Source: Tribonema minus (taxonomy: Eukaryota > Sar > Xanthophyceae > Tribonematales > Tribonemataceae). Taken from it: a stretch of DNA of 64,000 bases. Below the pieces are notes generated by a model that was given only the letters and a program-made list of their open reading frames with translations, searched no databases and was not told the DNA's origin. The position numbers and the translations under genes were made by a program. Positions 47,739 through 60,700 of the stretch are shown here, in pieces (the first letter of the stretch is position 1; each line of letters begins with the position of its first letter). The stretch spans positions 558,001 through 622,000 of the forward strand of contig JAFCMP010000290.1 of NCBI GenBank assembly GCA_017506865.1. Direction: 5' to 3'.

Positions 47739-48879
47739 ACACAAGGGCAACATCAACAACAAGGGGTCATGTGAATTAGTTGTCCTGTATTGCAGCAGTG
47801 CGGAGTGTATAATAGTACCCTGTGAATGTGCAGAGCGATGTGACCTGGCAGAGGGAAGGGGCACACTATGAAAAGATTGCTTTAAAGTACACTTGTACTT
47901 CAACATGATTCTGGAGTGTTTAAGGAGTTGTTCGATTGTGAGATGGGAGCACTGATGAGTCCAGGCAACTGTTAAGATTTCACCCTTTGTGCCCGACTGC
48001 CCTCAAAATGCTGGCAGAGGGTAGATCTGCTGCAAAAAAATGAATCACTCTTTGATTTTTCGGTTTTGCAAGGTCTCTCTGTGTGAATTGTGTTGCTGCC
48101 GCGTAGCATCTGTTGAGATGAGCAATGAGCATGGCAACAGCTTTGATGTATGCTGTGGAACTGGACAGGACACTGTGGCAAAGTGGGACACAAATGTTAC
48201 AGTAAAGCGCAGGCAAGTACGTGCAGCACATTTGTCTGTGAAGTTGACAACTGCGCACTGCGTAGCTTAATGCACCTCACGCACACTGATGCGTAGAGAG
48301 CTGTTGCTCACTACCCTGTTGTTCCACACCGGCAGAGGTGGACATCAAGGTTACCAATGCAACAGAAGACTGATGCCAGTCGTGTGCTGCTAGAAGTGAA
48401 ATTATTGTAGTGTGTCTACCGGCAAGTGTCATTGCTGTAACCGTCAAGCGTGCAATGAGCATGTGGCCGCCATATGCCCATATGCTTCTACTACTACTTC
48501 TGCGACTGCTGCAATATGACCTTGTCAGCCAATAGGCCTGATGCTATCAGCAGCCACCATCAAAAGTAATACACTCTGCAGGCTCGTCTGCTGCACTGCG
48601 AGTCACAAAATCAAGCACGCTCAACACTTCAATCAGGCTCATGATTGGTGTTGCTGAGCCGTGCAACGCTGCTCAAATGCACCACTGTAGGAATGGTGAG
48701 ACTTGCAGCAAGCGCGCACAAGAACAAAACATGAATCAATCGGGAAGTGCCTTCACCATGAAGCAATGTCCCACATGCAAATGCGCAGACAGAACATAAC
48801 AACACGCACTGGAGGCTAAAAAAGGGGGTAACACGATGCACTGGGTAGATCTTTGTGGTGGAAAAAGTGAACGTCAATA

Positions 48880-49180
48880 TTGAAGTTGCATTCAGACGTG
48901 GATGGGGCTGCACTCATTGTGCGCCTGAAAATGTAACTTGGCCAGAAAATGCACATGCGCTTGTCCCATCAAACAGTCCGTGTCACATGCATGCAGGTAT
49001 GCATACAAAGTGGATGTTTTGAGGCAAGAGAATGGAAACACAGGACACTGAGTACACCCTCATGACAGCAACGGTGAACTTCAACATTTAAGAAGATGTG
49101 TCTGACAGCTAGACGCCGCTGCACAGATTGTGCGTTTGAAAACGCATCTTTGCCAGAAAACTGCACGGCATGTGGGTATT
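48880..49180 (+). other. Two related Cys-x2-Cys segments, possible zinc-finger remnants
   Basis: Frames near 48890 (GWGCTHCAPENVTWPENAHA) and 49106 (RRCTDCAFENASLPENCTAC) align, as does the flanking DNA. The second resembles a RanBP2-type finger, C-x2-C...N...C-x2-C. The first has lost the second Cys pair. No complete gene could be built. Confidence 0.3.
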
Positions 49181-49826
49181 GTTCTACAGATGCAGGAGCG
49201 CGCATGCCCCAGCGTAGCTGTAACATGTCCTGTCTGAGGTCGCCAGCCATTGACCTTGTTCTGCAAGAGAGAGCAAAATCACGCAAGCAGGTAGAAAAAT
49301 GTGAGAAGCTTGATGCCTGCAGTCAGTACTGGAACGCGTCTGAAAGAAGACGCAGAAGTAGATGAAGCAAGCTGAGGGTGCAGCTATGCCCAAAGGATGC
49401 CTGCCATATTCACCTGGAGTGCTCAAAGCCGGCATGCATTCTCATGTTTGAAGCAGAAAACAGGGTATATCGAGGCTGTGAGAAGTGCAGACATCACAGC
49501 AACAGTGCTCAGGGGGGCGATGCGAAGAGGCAGGGCTTTACCTGAGAGTTGAGATCGTGTGCAACGATGCGTAGATCCTGTGTACCATCGTCTCACGAGC
49601 AGTGCTGCCGTGGAGGGCGCCACTCCCCCAGAAAGCAGAAGGGGGGGGGTGGGGGGGCAAGAATGGGGGGCAACAGACGCGCAACAAGCACTCGATACAC
49701 AGAGCAAGAAAGGTGTGAAACGACATAGAACATGGGTCAAAGCGGGTGCACCAAACAAGCTTCGTAGATGCAACTGTTGCATGGATTAGCACGTATGCTC
49801 CGTTGCAAGAAAGCAGGGCTTTACCT

Positions 49827-49844
49827 GGGGGGGGGGGGGGGGGG
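49827..49844 (+). repeat. G18 homopolymer
   Basis: A run of 18 G bases follows GGGCTTTACCT. The same GCAGGGCTTTACCTG sequence without the run occurs at 49531. A second G-rich run lies at 49647-49667. Confidence 0.85.
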
Positions 49845-49998
49845 AGCGTTGCCCCCAGGTTGATGCCCTGTCAAAATAGGGATAGGGCGGGACACGGAGG
49901 AGGACAAGAGACATAGGCAATGAGCGCATCACATGTATGTGGCCTCAAAGTACCATGTGAGTTCAATACATATGTGCATGATGCACATATGCTGACGC

Positions 49999-50166
49999 AC
50001 AGTCAGAGCCCTGGGCCAGCAACACCTAAGAAACTAACCACCAGCAAGGCTTCCGCCGGTGGCGCGGCGCTATTGAGCGAGAACCAGAAGAGACAGAGTG
50101 TGAACTCTAATGGCAGCTCAGCCAGCAATGCCATCGCCGGGAGGCGCACGGGCTGCAAACTGCAGA
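49999..50166 (+). CDS. Possible orphan exon, function unknown
   Basis: An open stretch between GCACAG and GTATAT encodes a Ser/Ala/Lys-rich low-complexity peptide (TPKKLTTSKASAGGAALL and onward). It looks like coding sequence of a disordered protein, but no neighbouring exons were identified. Confidence 0.22.
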
Positions 50167-51711
50167 GGTATATCGCAATTGATAAAGCCTGAGCAGTCGG
50201 CACTCAGCGTTTCGCAGCCGAGTGAAGTCGGAGATCCCGGAAGGGGCAGGATAACGGTAGCTTCACATCGCCAACCGAGGCAACACCGTAGCCTCCGTGC
50301 TTACTGCCCTATACGGCTGGTGAGGGCCAGATACGGTTTCCTGCTAGCACCAGCAAAAGGGCCACAGCCTAGACTGTTTTTTCCCCCGCCACACAAGTAC
50401 TGCGACGGGACGGAATTACTCCCTCTACAGGCCAAGAGTTTAGCGCACCTGACCTACACTGCGGCGTGTGAGAGTCACCCGTCAAAACGCTTGTCCACGG
50501 CTGCACTGGCATTCTATTCGGACTACGCGTTGCCACACACGCGCCCGAATGCCTATTGCTGGTGATCCGGGTTGTCATGTGCCTTACCGCTCGGCACACG
50601 ACGTGCTTGTGAAAGCACCCATGATGTTGCCTCCCCACACACCCAGCAACGGGGTGTTCATGGACCCCACTGTACGGTATGTATGGGGCTCCACCTCAGA
50701 GTGACTCTGAAAATGGAGGCCACGATGGATCTGACCATGCGTCCTACCTTTCCTGCACAACGGACTGATCTGATCAAAGGGGACTTATCTGATCAGGATA
50801 AAAGAAGGCTGGACACTTCCTTGGATCGTCCACGCCTGAAACCACCACAGCTTGTTGCTGTCCACCGTGCGTGACCGTTGGCGCCTCAGCCATTTGGGAG
50901 AAGGCCTTGGTGCTGGCGCTATCCAGCCCCCGAGATGTGCCTTGCGAATGGCAGTTGGAGAAGGACCAGAGAGAGGCTCCATGAGTCCACCTGATGAATT
51001 TTGACAGCTTGTAACTATGCGTACATGAAAGCCCGTGAAGCATCATCTCCGACCATCCCGTGCCCATGGCATGGCGGTACTACCGGAAAGAATGTGGAGA
51101 AAAGAAGCGGCACAGGGTGTTAGCTCACAACGTCGCCAACACGCATGCAGCAGCTACTAGAGTGCTCGCAAGAGGTTCATACGTCAACTCTGACACATTG
51201 CGAGGTGGGCGTGGGGCGTGAGAAGCGCTTGGGCACAGCGATCGATCAACTATGTCGACCGGGGAAGAAAATCACGCAAATCAGCCCACGCATGCGTGAG
51301 ACCTGCGCACGACCTGAGAAACCTGACCTGCGATGTTGGCAAGGCCAGTACGCAAGCCATCAGCCAGGCTGGTAGCACGAAATTGCCTGTAAAAACTCAG
51401 TCACCCTGAGGAAGGCGGTAGACCTTGGTGCTCCTTCCTGCGCAAAGTCCAAGCGCCAGCTGCCCCAGTCAGCAACAAGCCAGTGATAGACGAGCAGCAT
51501 CATGATCACGTTATGATCACCTGCCTCCAGCACCGCACTCAGGCTCCCAGAGGGCCCTGCCTCACCTTCCGTTGGAGAAAAACACGGTTTGATAATCCTG
51601 ATATAATGTACACCTGCAGCGCCATGGGCCACCCACGAACTCAGCAAGCTCCAGCTCACCACCACACACCTCCCAGAGCCGACACACACTCTCTGTGGTG
51701 TGTGTATGGCC

Positions 51712-52262
51712 AGCTGTTTGAGACGGACAAATATGAAGTTTAGACAGATCTGGATCTTCAAATGCAAGGGGGAAGAGTACCCGTTTTACTCATGCCTACT
51801 ACCCTCGAAATGGCTGCTACCCCCCATTCATATCATATTCCATGCTGCCACTCTAATGATATTTGTTTTTTTAAAGCATGACCGCGGCGCCAGTGGCTGT
51901 GCTCAAACGCAGCAGAATCACGTGCACACTTGCAGCATGAGAGGAGTCTTGGTCGCGAGGTGACCATGTCCCCTTTTCAAAGGGTTGAACAAATGCCATC
52001 ACCGTCAATTTCAACTTTTTTTGAGCAAGCCTGTTGCTTTTTCGGTGAGAGAAAAGATGAAGTTCAGGGTAGGGTAGCTTTGGATTTCAGAATGCAAGGG
52101 GGACGGACGCGAGCACCCCGATTGCATACCTTCGCCATGTGCGTACTTGCCCTCCTCCTAAGGCTTCCACCTCACAACAATTTTCTTTTTAAAAGCATGA
52201 CTGAGGCGCCATTGACTGTATTGAGCACAAACACAGCATATTAGTCTACGCTTGCAGATGAA
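51712..52262 (+). repeat. Diverged tandem duplication, about 320-bp period
   Basis: Two units share ATGAAGTTYAG, TGCAAGGGGGA, a T-rich stretch followed by AAAGCATGAC, GAGGCGCCA-like sequence and CTTGCAG. They are old and show no coding potential that I recognise. Confidence 0.6.
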
Positions 52263-52983
52263 AGCGTCAACTGTCTTATCACACCATGCTCCAGAAATAA
52301 GAAAACAAAGCTTGCCGCAAGGTGCATGTTGTGAAGCAGGGCGGGTTGTGCGTGACACCCTCTGGCTCAGACTCATACGTGCACTCATGCTCTGAAACTG
52401 GCAAAACCGCGTAAATTATGAACAGAGAATGATGCAGGCGAAACAGCATGATCAAGTGTCAAGCTGCACAAACGGCACCAGGCATTAGTCGGATCGACCG
52501 ACTGGCCTCAACTAGTAGTAGTGTTGGAATATGAGATGTCCAATACTTAGTGCATACCCTAGGGGTAGGGCACGGTCCAGTTCTAAGGTTTTCTCCAGTA
52601 AGTTCTAGAAAGTTCTTGAAGGTTCTGGTGCCCCTACGGAACATAAGGTTCCCGCTGGCCCTTGTTTTGTGTCAGCGATAATATCACTTCTTCTTCTCCC
52701 AGCTCGAGGCGCCTGCGGGCGGCCTGCGGCCAGGGCATGGCTGCTCTCCTCTCTCTCTGCGCACCCCCAATTTTCCAATGGAGATCATGGTGTGCACACA
52801 GCAGCTGTTGCGGTGATGGGACATCAGTACTTTTCATTTCAGAAAGCTGGTTCAGGCGCGGCAAGCACAGATAATTGGCGTCAAGCCTGCAACCAAACAG
52901 GGCTGGGTTATAGCGGCGCAGCGTCTCACAGCTCATTGACGATCAAAATGTTTGGTGCATGTCAAATGATTCCCTGGGGCCAG

Positions 52984-53579
52984 TGAAGAGCAAAGCCCAG
53001 AGACGCGGCATCACCGCCAGCAAGCCGCAGATCACTCTTGTCACCAGCCCTCTGCTACCTCGCAACTTCGGTGCAGACAACGTCGGTGATGTGATCCGGT
53101 ACTACAGCAGCTGCACTGGTTGGTCTCGCGGCCGCCTTGTAGCGTACCACCCTCGCCATTCACGGCACACCTTCGACGTGCTGTTCACAGGCGAAGCACG
53201 GCCACGGCGCCTGCGTTTGCGTGAGGGGTACTACAAAGTCAACGAGCAAGACGCCAACGCTCCGCTGACGGATCCCCCCCATAGCACTTGGAATCTCATT
53301 GTCGACCAAGCCGACACACCCGTGTCCATTGAGAGTTCCTTGGCTTACATCCGTGCTGTGCTTTAGCCGCCCCCGGATTCACCCTGTGGGGCTCGCCATC
53401 CCTCCTACCGCTCTGACTCGAACACAGCTTTACTTGACACCAGCCGCTCATGTTCAACATAGAGTCTTAGCGTGCGAGTCCTGTGGGCCCAATGTGCCTC
53501 TGTTTGCAGCGCTGATCCCTGATACCGCCGTCGAGGACGACGACGAATCGAAGAAGGGGGAGCTGTTACGGATTGTACA
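52984..53579 (+). repeat. Left LTR, about 596 bp
   Basis: The left boundary is fixed by identity with 63710 onward and begins TGAAGAG. The right boundary is proposed at ...GATTGTACA (53579), because TG...CA ends are usual and a PBS-like TGGTATC follows three bases later. The first 383 bases are the 3' end of the element's own coding frame, ending with TAG at 53364-53366. Confidence 0.6.
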
Positions 53580-54705
53580 TTGTGGTATCCGTGTCTGATG
53601 ATGCCATTATTAGGGCATACCCCTGGTATGTCGGGTGATGATGCAGGGTTTCATACATGTTACTCCTGAGTCAGATCCCCTGGATTGTGCCGAGGATCCA
53701 ATTGCAACTTGCCAAAAAGGCAGCTGCACACTCACTTCTTTCTCTACCTCCGGTCTCGGCACAAGACAGCTATAGCTGAGGACACCCCCACCTCCACAGG
53801 CCTCCACCGACAACAAGGTAAGTTAGCATGCTGTAGCACACCGCTGAGCTCTCATAAAACAGTGGCACTCGAACCAGGCGCTTGTGCGTGTCCTCCGCCT
53901 TAGCTGCGAGGCCTCGCAACGGTTCACAGCGTTGTGCACGGTCGTCTGCCTCAATGGCGGAGCCACGCTAAGCTCGACCGCCCTCCGTAGGCTTCCAGGG
54001 TAGCACAGCGTAGTGTAGCACAGCGTAGTGTAGCACCGCTTGAACGTACACATCGTGGCCGCCTCTCGTGGCCAGCTAACGACAATTGACCCGTACACAT
54101 CGTGGCCGCCTACCGTGGCCAGCTAACCTCAAGTGGGACGCTCCGCCTTCGAAGCGAAGTGGCACTAGTTTATATGTGTGTGTGTGTTTGCGCGAAGCAG
54201 ACGGCATTCACTGGCTCGTGCAGTCTCCCGCGGCTGCTCTCCTGTGTTGCTCAAGCAGGCATGCGCACATGTGTGTCCCGACAGCACCCAGGTGCTCGCA
54301 CATTGCCATGATCGACCATCGAGCCTTGAATGCTGACGTGATGTAGTCAGTAGGGCAGCCCTGACAGAGACTGTCTGCCGCGCCAGCTGCCGTCGGACGC
54401 TGGCACTGCCCTCTCCACGCTCAAGATGCGAGGCGTACAGGTGGCCACCCGTGTTGCATGTCATGACGCCGCCACGGCTTTGGTGGTAGGGCCGTGGACT
54501 TCACATGCACCATTCCTCTCGCAGCGACCCCAGCATCATATCGCAATGGGGGGAGGAGTGGTTTACTGGCAGCAAAGTGCACATGTGATGCTGTGCCCGC
54601 TGCTCCTGTTGGTTCATGACCACACGCATGAGCATAAAAACCACCACTGACTACATGCACCAAAGTCTTGGAGCTCACCCTCTCCCTACTTTCTCGTCTT
54701 AGCAG
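53580..54705 (+). other. 5' leader of the gypsy element
   Basis: About 1.1 kb lie between the proposed LTR end and the start codon. It contains small direct repeats: AGCGTAGTGTAGCAC at 54007-54035, and CGTACACATCGTGGCCGCC at 54044 and 54092. No ORF with a recognised domain is present. TTAGCAG directly before the ATG could be a 3' splice site, so part of the leader may be removed from the mRNA. Confidence 0.5.
53583..53594 (+). other. Candidate primer-binding site
   Basis: TGGTATCCGTGT starts three bases after the proposed LTR end. Its first seven bases match the complement of initiator tRNA-Met 3' ends used by many LTR elements. The remaining match is poor, so the primer is uncertain. Confidence 0.3.
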
Positions 54706-57700
54706 ATGGCAAACAATGAGAGTGGTAACGCGGCTGGGATCCAGGGAGCTGAGCGCAGGGGCAATGGCAAGCGTGCCGCCTCCGCCAGAGTCGCAGCCCC
54801 TGCAACCACTCCGCGTTCGTCCACTGCCGCTGCTGCTGCTGAAGCTGCTGCCAAGCAGGCGGAGGAAGCCGCTGGCCGTCCCCGTGCACGCTCTGGCGCG
54901 GACAACTCCGCCTCGGAGGGTGATGGACGCAGCGAGCGCGCCGCGCAAAACCCGGTGAGCCGTAGCCAAGACGCACTTTCTAGCACTCCTCCCGCTCCTG
55001 GTCGCGCACAGGACACCACCGTCAGGGAGCTTGTTCGCGCATCCAAGGCCATAGCTCTCATCCCTGACCCCCCGACAGACGCTCCGGTGGCAGTCAAAGA
55101 GCTATTTGTGTCATTGCGCGCTGAGCACACCTCCCTCGCAGAGGAGTCGCGCCAAGCCTCTGACGCCGTTAACCGGCTCAAGGTTGCTCTGATGTGCGTG
55201 GACGCCGACATCCAACGCGCTCAGAAGTCTCTTGTCAAGGCCGCCACTGACGCTGAGCGCGCCGATATCCGCGAGCAGCTCACTGCTCTCTCCGCCGACA
55301 AGTCAGAGCTCGACGCTGCGCTGATCTCTTACAGGGCACCCCGCGAGGCCAGCAGCGCTCAGCTGGTCATCCTACGCGAGCTAGCTACTCACGCCCTAAA
55401 CCTTCTCAACGGTGGCGCTACCGCTGAAGAGGTCGTAAACGCCATCGCCGCCAAGCGCAACGCTCGCGCAGGTATTGCTAACCCCTTGCCTGCCCACGAC
55501 GCTCCTCGCGACGCACCCTCCCGCGATCCTGACAGGGAGCGCGTTGCACAGCTGAACATCATCGCCAAACTCCCCTCCACATTATGCCTTGAACCGCTGC
55601 AGCTGACATCTGCGCTTTCCTCACGTGAACGCATGTGGCAGCAGTGGGGCGTGAAGAGGGAGTATTGGTCTGTTGCTCTTGATGCTGCCATCCCTGCAGA
55701 CAAGCGTGCTGAGGTGTCTGGGCTCTCTGCCACCATTGACGGGGTTACCACGGGCTGGGACACCCTCACCTATGACCAGCGCGTAGCTGCCCTCACAACC
55801 AAATATGATGACAAAACTGCACGCCATACTGCGCGCGATGAGTGGTCTCGCCTCGTATACGACTGGCATGCTGAGTCCCCGCGTGACTTTGCCAACAGGC
55901 TTGACACTTATGGCCGGCGTGTAGAGGGGGGCTCTAACGAGGCCACTCGCCGTGAGAAGTTTTACAGCTGCATGCCTGACTTTGTTAAGGTTCAGCTGGA
56001 CAGGCGTGACAACTTCTGGCAGGACCCCCTCACAGTCAGCGTGAACCACGCCGCCGCCGTCTGGCGCACTCACTTGCAAGAGCATGGGATCCCGCTCCCA
56101 GACAGCGTTGGCGCTCACGACACTCCCGCTGTCATCGCCACTGTCACCCCCCCTAAAGGCACCCCTACGCAGGCGCCTGATGCTGCAAGCCTTCCCCGGC
56201 GCAAGGCGTCCAAGGAGGCTAAGCGGCAAGAGTGTGTCCAAGCAGCCCGGTCTGCACTAGAGGCGGATAACACGGAGTTGGCGTTTGCGCAGCTTGCGGT
56301 GCTCCATGGCAAGGGCGCCCCTGCTGCTGCGCCGCCTTCCACGCCTCTCAATTCCGGCAAGCGCAAAGCAGCGCAGGACGGCCAGCCGGCCTCTAACCCT
56401 AAGCCCGGCTTGACCTACAAGCCGTTCAACAACTGGACATGTAAGCGCTGTGGTGTGATGGTTACCACTGGCGAACGGTATGCCGATCATCACGCAAGCT
56501 CTGAGTGCCGGGACAACCGCCGCGCCCCGTCGCGCAGTCGCAGCCGCGACCTTGCGCCGCCTGCCTCTGCCGCGCCTGTCTTCGCGATGCAGGGAGCGCC
56601 CATCTATGCCATGCCGCCGCAAGTGGTCCCGCAGCTGGCTGCCATGCACGGTGCCGGCCCCGCACCCTCCTGGCCCACCGTGTACCAGGCACCTGCTGCC
56701 GCGGCGCCGGCACCAGCCCCAGCCCCCACTGCGGCCGCTGCCGCAGTGCAGCCGTGGACGGCCGACATCCAGGCAGCCATCGCCGCCGCCATGGCCACCA
56801 AACGCAGTGAGTCAGTGCTCGACAGCCGCTTAAGCGTTCACGCACCCCGCTGCGCGACCGCAATGCTTGCTGCGCTGGGCGTCATGTCGTCTGCTGTAGC
56901 TCAGCCTGCCAATGTGTCTGCACCCACGCCTGTTGCAAGTACCCCTGCTGCACCTGCGACATTGCACGTTGCGCGCGCTGCATCGGCATCTACGCCTGGT
57001 GCGAGTGCCCCTGCGGCACCGGTGATACCGCATGCTGCGCATGCCTCTGCTGCATCTGCGCCTACTGACGCTGGCATGACTGCACCGCCGGCACCCTTCC
57101 ATGCACGCCCTCACGTGGCTGTTCCCCCTCCCCCTGCTGCTGCGACCCCTGCCGCGCCTCAGATGAGTGAGCGTGCTAGGGAGCAGGCGATGGAGCGCCA
57201 TCTCACGCACGCGTCGCTGTGCTGCGGGATAGGCGGTTGGGAGGAAGGGTTTGCGCAGGCAAGTAAACTTGGCTTGCATGTCAACACAGTGCTCGCTGTT
57301 GACAACTGCGCGAAGACGTGTGACGCGTATAGGGAGACACACCCTACGTCTGCCGCACCCCAGTGCATGTCATTTGATGATCCCCGCATCATCCACCAAC
57401 TGCGCAAGCTGCGCCCTCACCTCACTACGTCCTCTACCCCTTGCACAGATTTTGCAAACGGGGAGGGAGTGGAGGGAGAGGCGGCGGAGCTGACATACAA
57501 GCTGGCCAAGGTGGTTACGGAGGCAGAGCTTGAGTTGGTGTTGTCAGAGAACGTCCCGCAGATGCTCAAGTCGCAAGCATGGGGTAGGGGGAAGGCCCAC
57601 CTGTTGGCCAATGGGTACGCAGTGTTAGAGACAGTCATCAAGGCATCGGAGCTTGACACCTGCTGCAGGCGTACGCGCGCGCTCGTCCTCATTGTGCGCA

Positions 57701-60700
57701 ACCGCCTTGGTGTCAAGGCCGCGCTCCAGCGCCTTTGCGCAGTCCTCAATGCCATGTGCAATAATGGAATTCCACTTTCCATGAGACATGTTCTGAAGGT
57801 TCCACGCCGTGTTCGCGGTTGCTTCTTGCGCCCTCGCGTGCGTTCCTCCAAAGGCGTGCATGACCTTGATGGACTGTTTGGCAGCCCCACGCGTCGCTGG
57901 CCTGGCTTGCCTGCTGTGAACCCTGCTCACTACATCCCATCCCCCGATGACGCATGTGATGTACGTGATGCTATGACTGTCACCCCCCGCGACATGGCGC
58001 TCATGCTGACATACAGGTCTGACTTGCCAACTGGCAGCCAAGAGCAGTTGCAGCTTTGGCTGGCCAACCTTGTCATGCCTGATGTCGCCCACGCATTCTT
58101 GCTTGCTGCATGGTGCAGTGGCATCTTTGACATGCAAGAGTCCAGCCCCTCTGATGATGGCTTTGCAATGTCATTGGATCGCAACTCGCCCACACCTGAG
58201 TGGCTCGCTGACACTGGCAGCACTGCCGCGCTTGAACACACAGACGGCACGGCCTCACGAGAGATGCAACACACGCTCGTGCAACGCTGCATTACCGCTG
58301 TCCAACGCATCTCCCGCGACAGTGAGAGCACAGCACGTGCCAAACTGTCCGCAGTCGACTTAGTGCCAGACAACACTGGTGAGCAGGAGAGCGACACAGA
58401 CGCGGTCGCGCCCAGCTTTCTCAGAGATGCAGCACCTGACCCAGTCTCTGCAGACGCTGACTCTGACACTGAGCCCATGGACTGCTCAGAAGAAGGGGGA
58501 GAACTCCAACAACCCCAACTTCAACTTCAACAACAGCCCCTTGCGAACCTCGCAGCGCTGAGCTTTTCTCACGTGCCTGTGCAGCCAGGCGAGAAGGTGG
58601 CCTACGCCACAGGCAGCCCCAGCGCTCAACGGTTCATCAACCTCATCACACGCATGCCCCACCAGCGAGACATCAAAGAGCTGAACATGGAGTGCATGCT
58701 GGACAACGGAGCCACGGCGAGCCTGCTGAGCATACAGCAGAGCAGACGGCTCCCAGAAGGTAGCGTACAACCGTTGCGACAGGGTGACTTCACCGCCATC
58801 GAACTTGCAGACAGTAAAACGCGCATCCCTATCACCGGCGCGGTGCAGATGACTCTGCGGTTCAGGAAGACCCTCGTTCGTCATCGGTTTTATGTGACCG
58901 ACATACCCATGCCTGCCATCATCGGCGGCGACTTCTTTGGGAGCTTTGGCAGTAGCCTGTCGTACTCTACCATGGAGTTCTTCCCCACGCCAGACTCCAG
59001 CGTTGCCATCCCCATGCGGCACAAGCTAGACGACAAGGCATCGAGGTTGTGCAACTTCAAGGGCCTCGTGGACAGAGTTGTCGCAGCCCCTGCTCCCCCG
59101 CCCACTGCCAAACGCAGTGCGCGCCTCCTAGAAGAGGTTGTGATGTCACCATTCTCAGAACAAGTGGTCGAACTCGCACTGTTCCCGCCTCCTAAGGACA
59201 CGCCAGAGCACACTGCCTTGATTCATGCGAGCCATGACCAGGTGATGGAGAGCCTAGCTGCGCAGGGCCTTCGCGTAGCCTTCACTGCGGTCACAGTCGC
59301 ACCCAACAACCCTGTCATGGTCAAGCTTGTCAACACTGGCTCCTTGCCTGTCCTCATCGGCAAGAACACCTTTGTGGGCACAGCCATTCCTGCCACAGAG
59401 GAGGACATCCTTGAGCTTGATGAGCAGACCAGTCAGAACACAGAGCAGCTTAAACGTGAGTTGCAGAAGCGCGTGCTGGAATATGCAGTCAGACACCACC
59501 AGTCGAAGGCGTTCAGGCAGGCCGCAGACGCTGCACTCAAAGCCCTAGCCTCCGAACCGCCCATACAGGAGTCAGACTCCCCCAGCACTGCGCCAGGCAC
59601 ACACAGTCCGCAGCGCTCACTTGGCTCCGCCGCCCAAGTGAACGCATACAGCTCCGTCTCAGACGTTTGTGGGGATGAGGAGCTGCGCACCATGCTCATG
59701 ACCGATGGTCAACTCAACCCCATACTCAAGGAGAAGGACTCGAAGGGGCAAGTATGGGCAGACCGAGTCTTTGACGTCTTGAAGCGGCATCGCGCCTGCT
59801 TCCCGGCTGACCCAAAAAACCCGCACGTCACAGACACCACCGAGTTCGACATTGACACCGGTGATGCATTGCCCATGGCGGACAGAGCCAGACGTTGGGC
59901 CCGCGCAGAGGCTGAGTACATCATGCAACAGGTGGCTCAGATGCACGCACGCAAGCAGATTGAGCCCTCCAATAGCCCCTGGGCTTGCAACCCCGTTCTC
60001 GCACGACAGGGTGACAAGATTCGCTTCTGCATCGACTTCCGCAAGCTGAACTCTGTCACCAAGCGAGACAGCCACGGGCTGGGCAACATAGATGACATGC
60101 TGCACAAAGTGCAAGGCACTAAGGTGATCAGCACGCTGGACATGGCTGCTGGCTACCACCAGGTGCCCCTCACCGCGTCCGCAAAGCCCAAAACGGCGTT
60201 CCGCACGCCTGATGGTGGACTCTGGCAGTACACTGTGGCCCCTTTTGGCCTGGTGAACTTGCCTGCACAATTTACGCGACTCATGCACGGTGTGCTGGGC
60301 GAGGAAGCCCTGAAGGACTACGCAACCGTGTACGTGGATGATGTGCTCGTCTATGACACCGACATGGAGGCCCACCTCCAGCACCTTGACGCAGTTCTCA
60401 CGCGCATAGAGGCTGCAGGCATGAGTGTGGCCTGGAAGAAGTGCCAACTCTTCCGCTCTGAGGTCAAGTTCCTTGGACATATCATTGGTGCAGGTGGCAT
60501 TCGCCCTGACCCTGAGAAGGTGAAGGCAATGGCAGACATGAGCGCACCCCTCAACGCTAGGGGCCTCGCAGACAAGCGGCTCGTACAAGTCGCTCTAGGC
60601 GTGTTCAACTATTACCGCCGCTACGTGCGCAACTTTAGCGCCATCGCAGCCCCGCTTGTCGAGCTCACCAAGGATGGCGCGAGCATGGAGTGGAACGCAC

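Larger units (their letters stand above)
47739..52983 (+). other. 5.2-kb region with no confident gene
   Basis: Many short frames occur but none has a known domain. Notable contents are two related cysteine-containing segments near 48890 and 49100, G-rich runs near 49647-49680 and 49827-49844, an exon-like stretch at 49999-50166, and a diverged 320-bp tandem duplication at 51712-52262. Confidence 0.5.

Noticed and set aside
49096..49365. 89-codon cysteine-rich plus-strand frame as a complete gene
   Set aside because: Only the first 30 residues look conserved (with the segment near 48890); the rest has no support, so it is noted as a possible remnant only.
50110..50565. 151-codon plus-strand frame
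   Set aside because: No recognisable domain, no splice context and low-complexity composition; it cannot be told from chance in GC-rich DNA.
59659..60588. 309-codon minus-strand frame across the gypsy RT
   Set aside because: It is antisense to a clear RT coding frame with all motifs and has no domain of its own.
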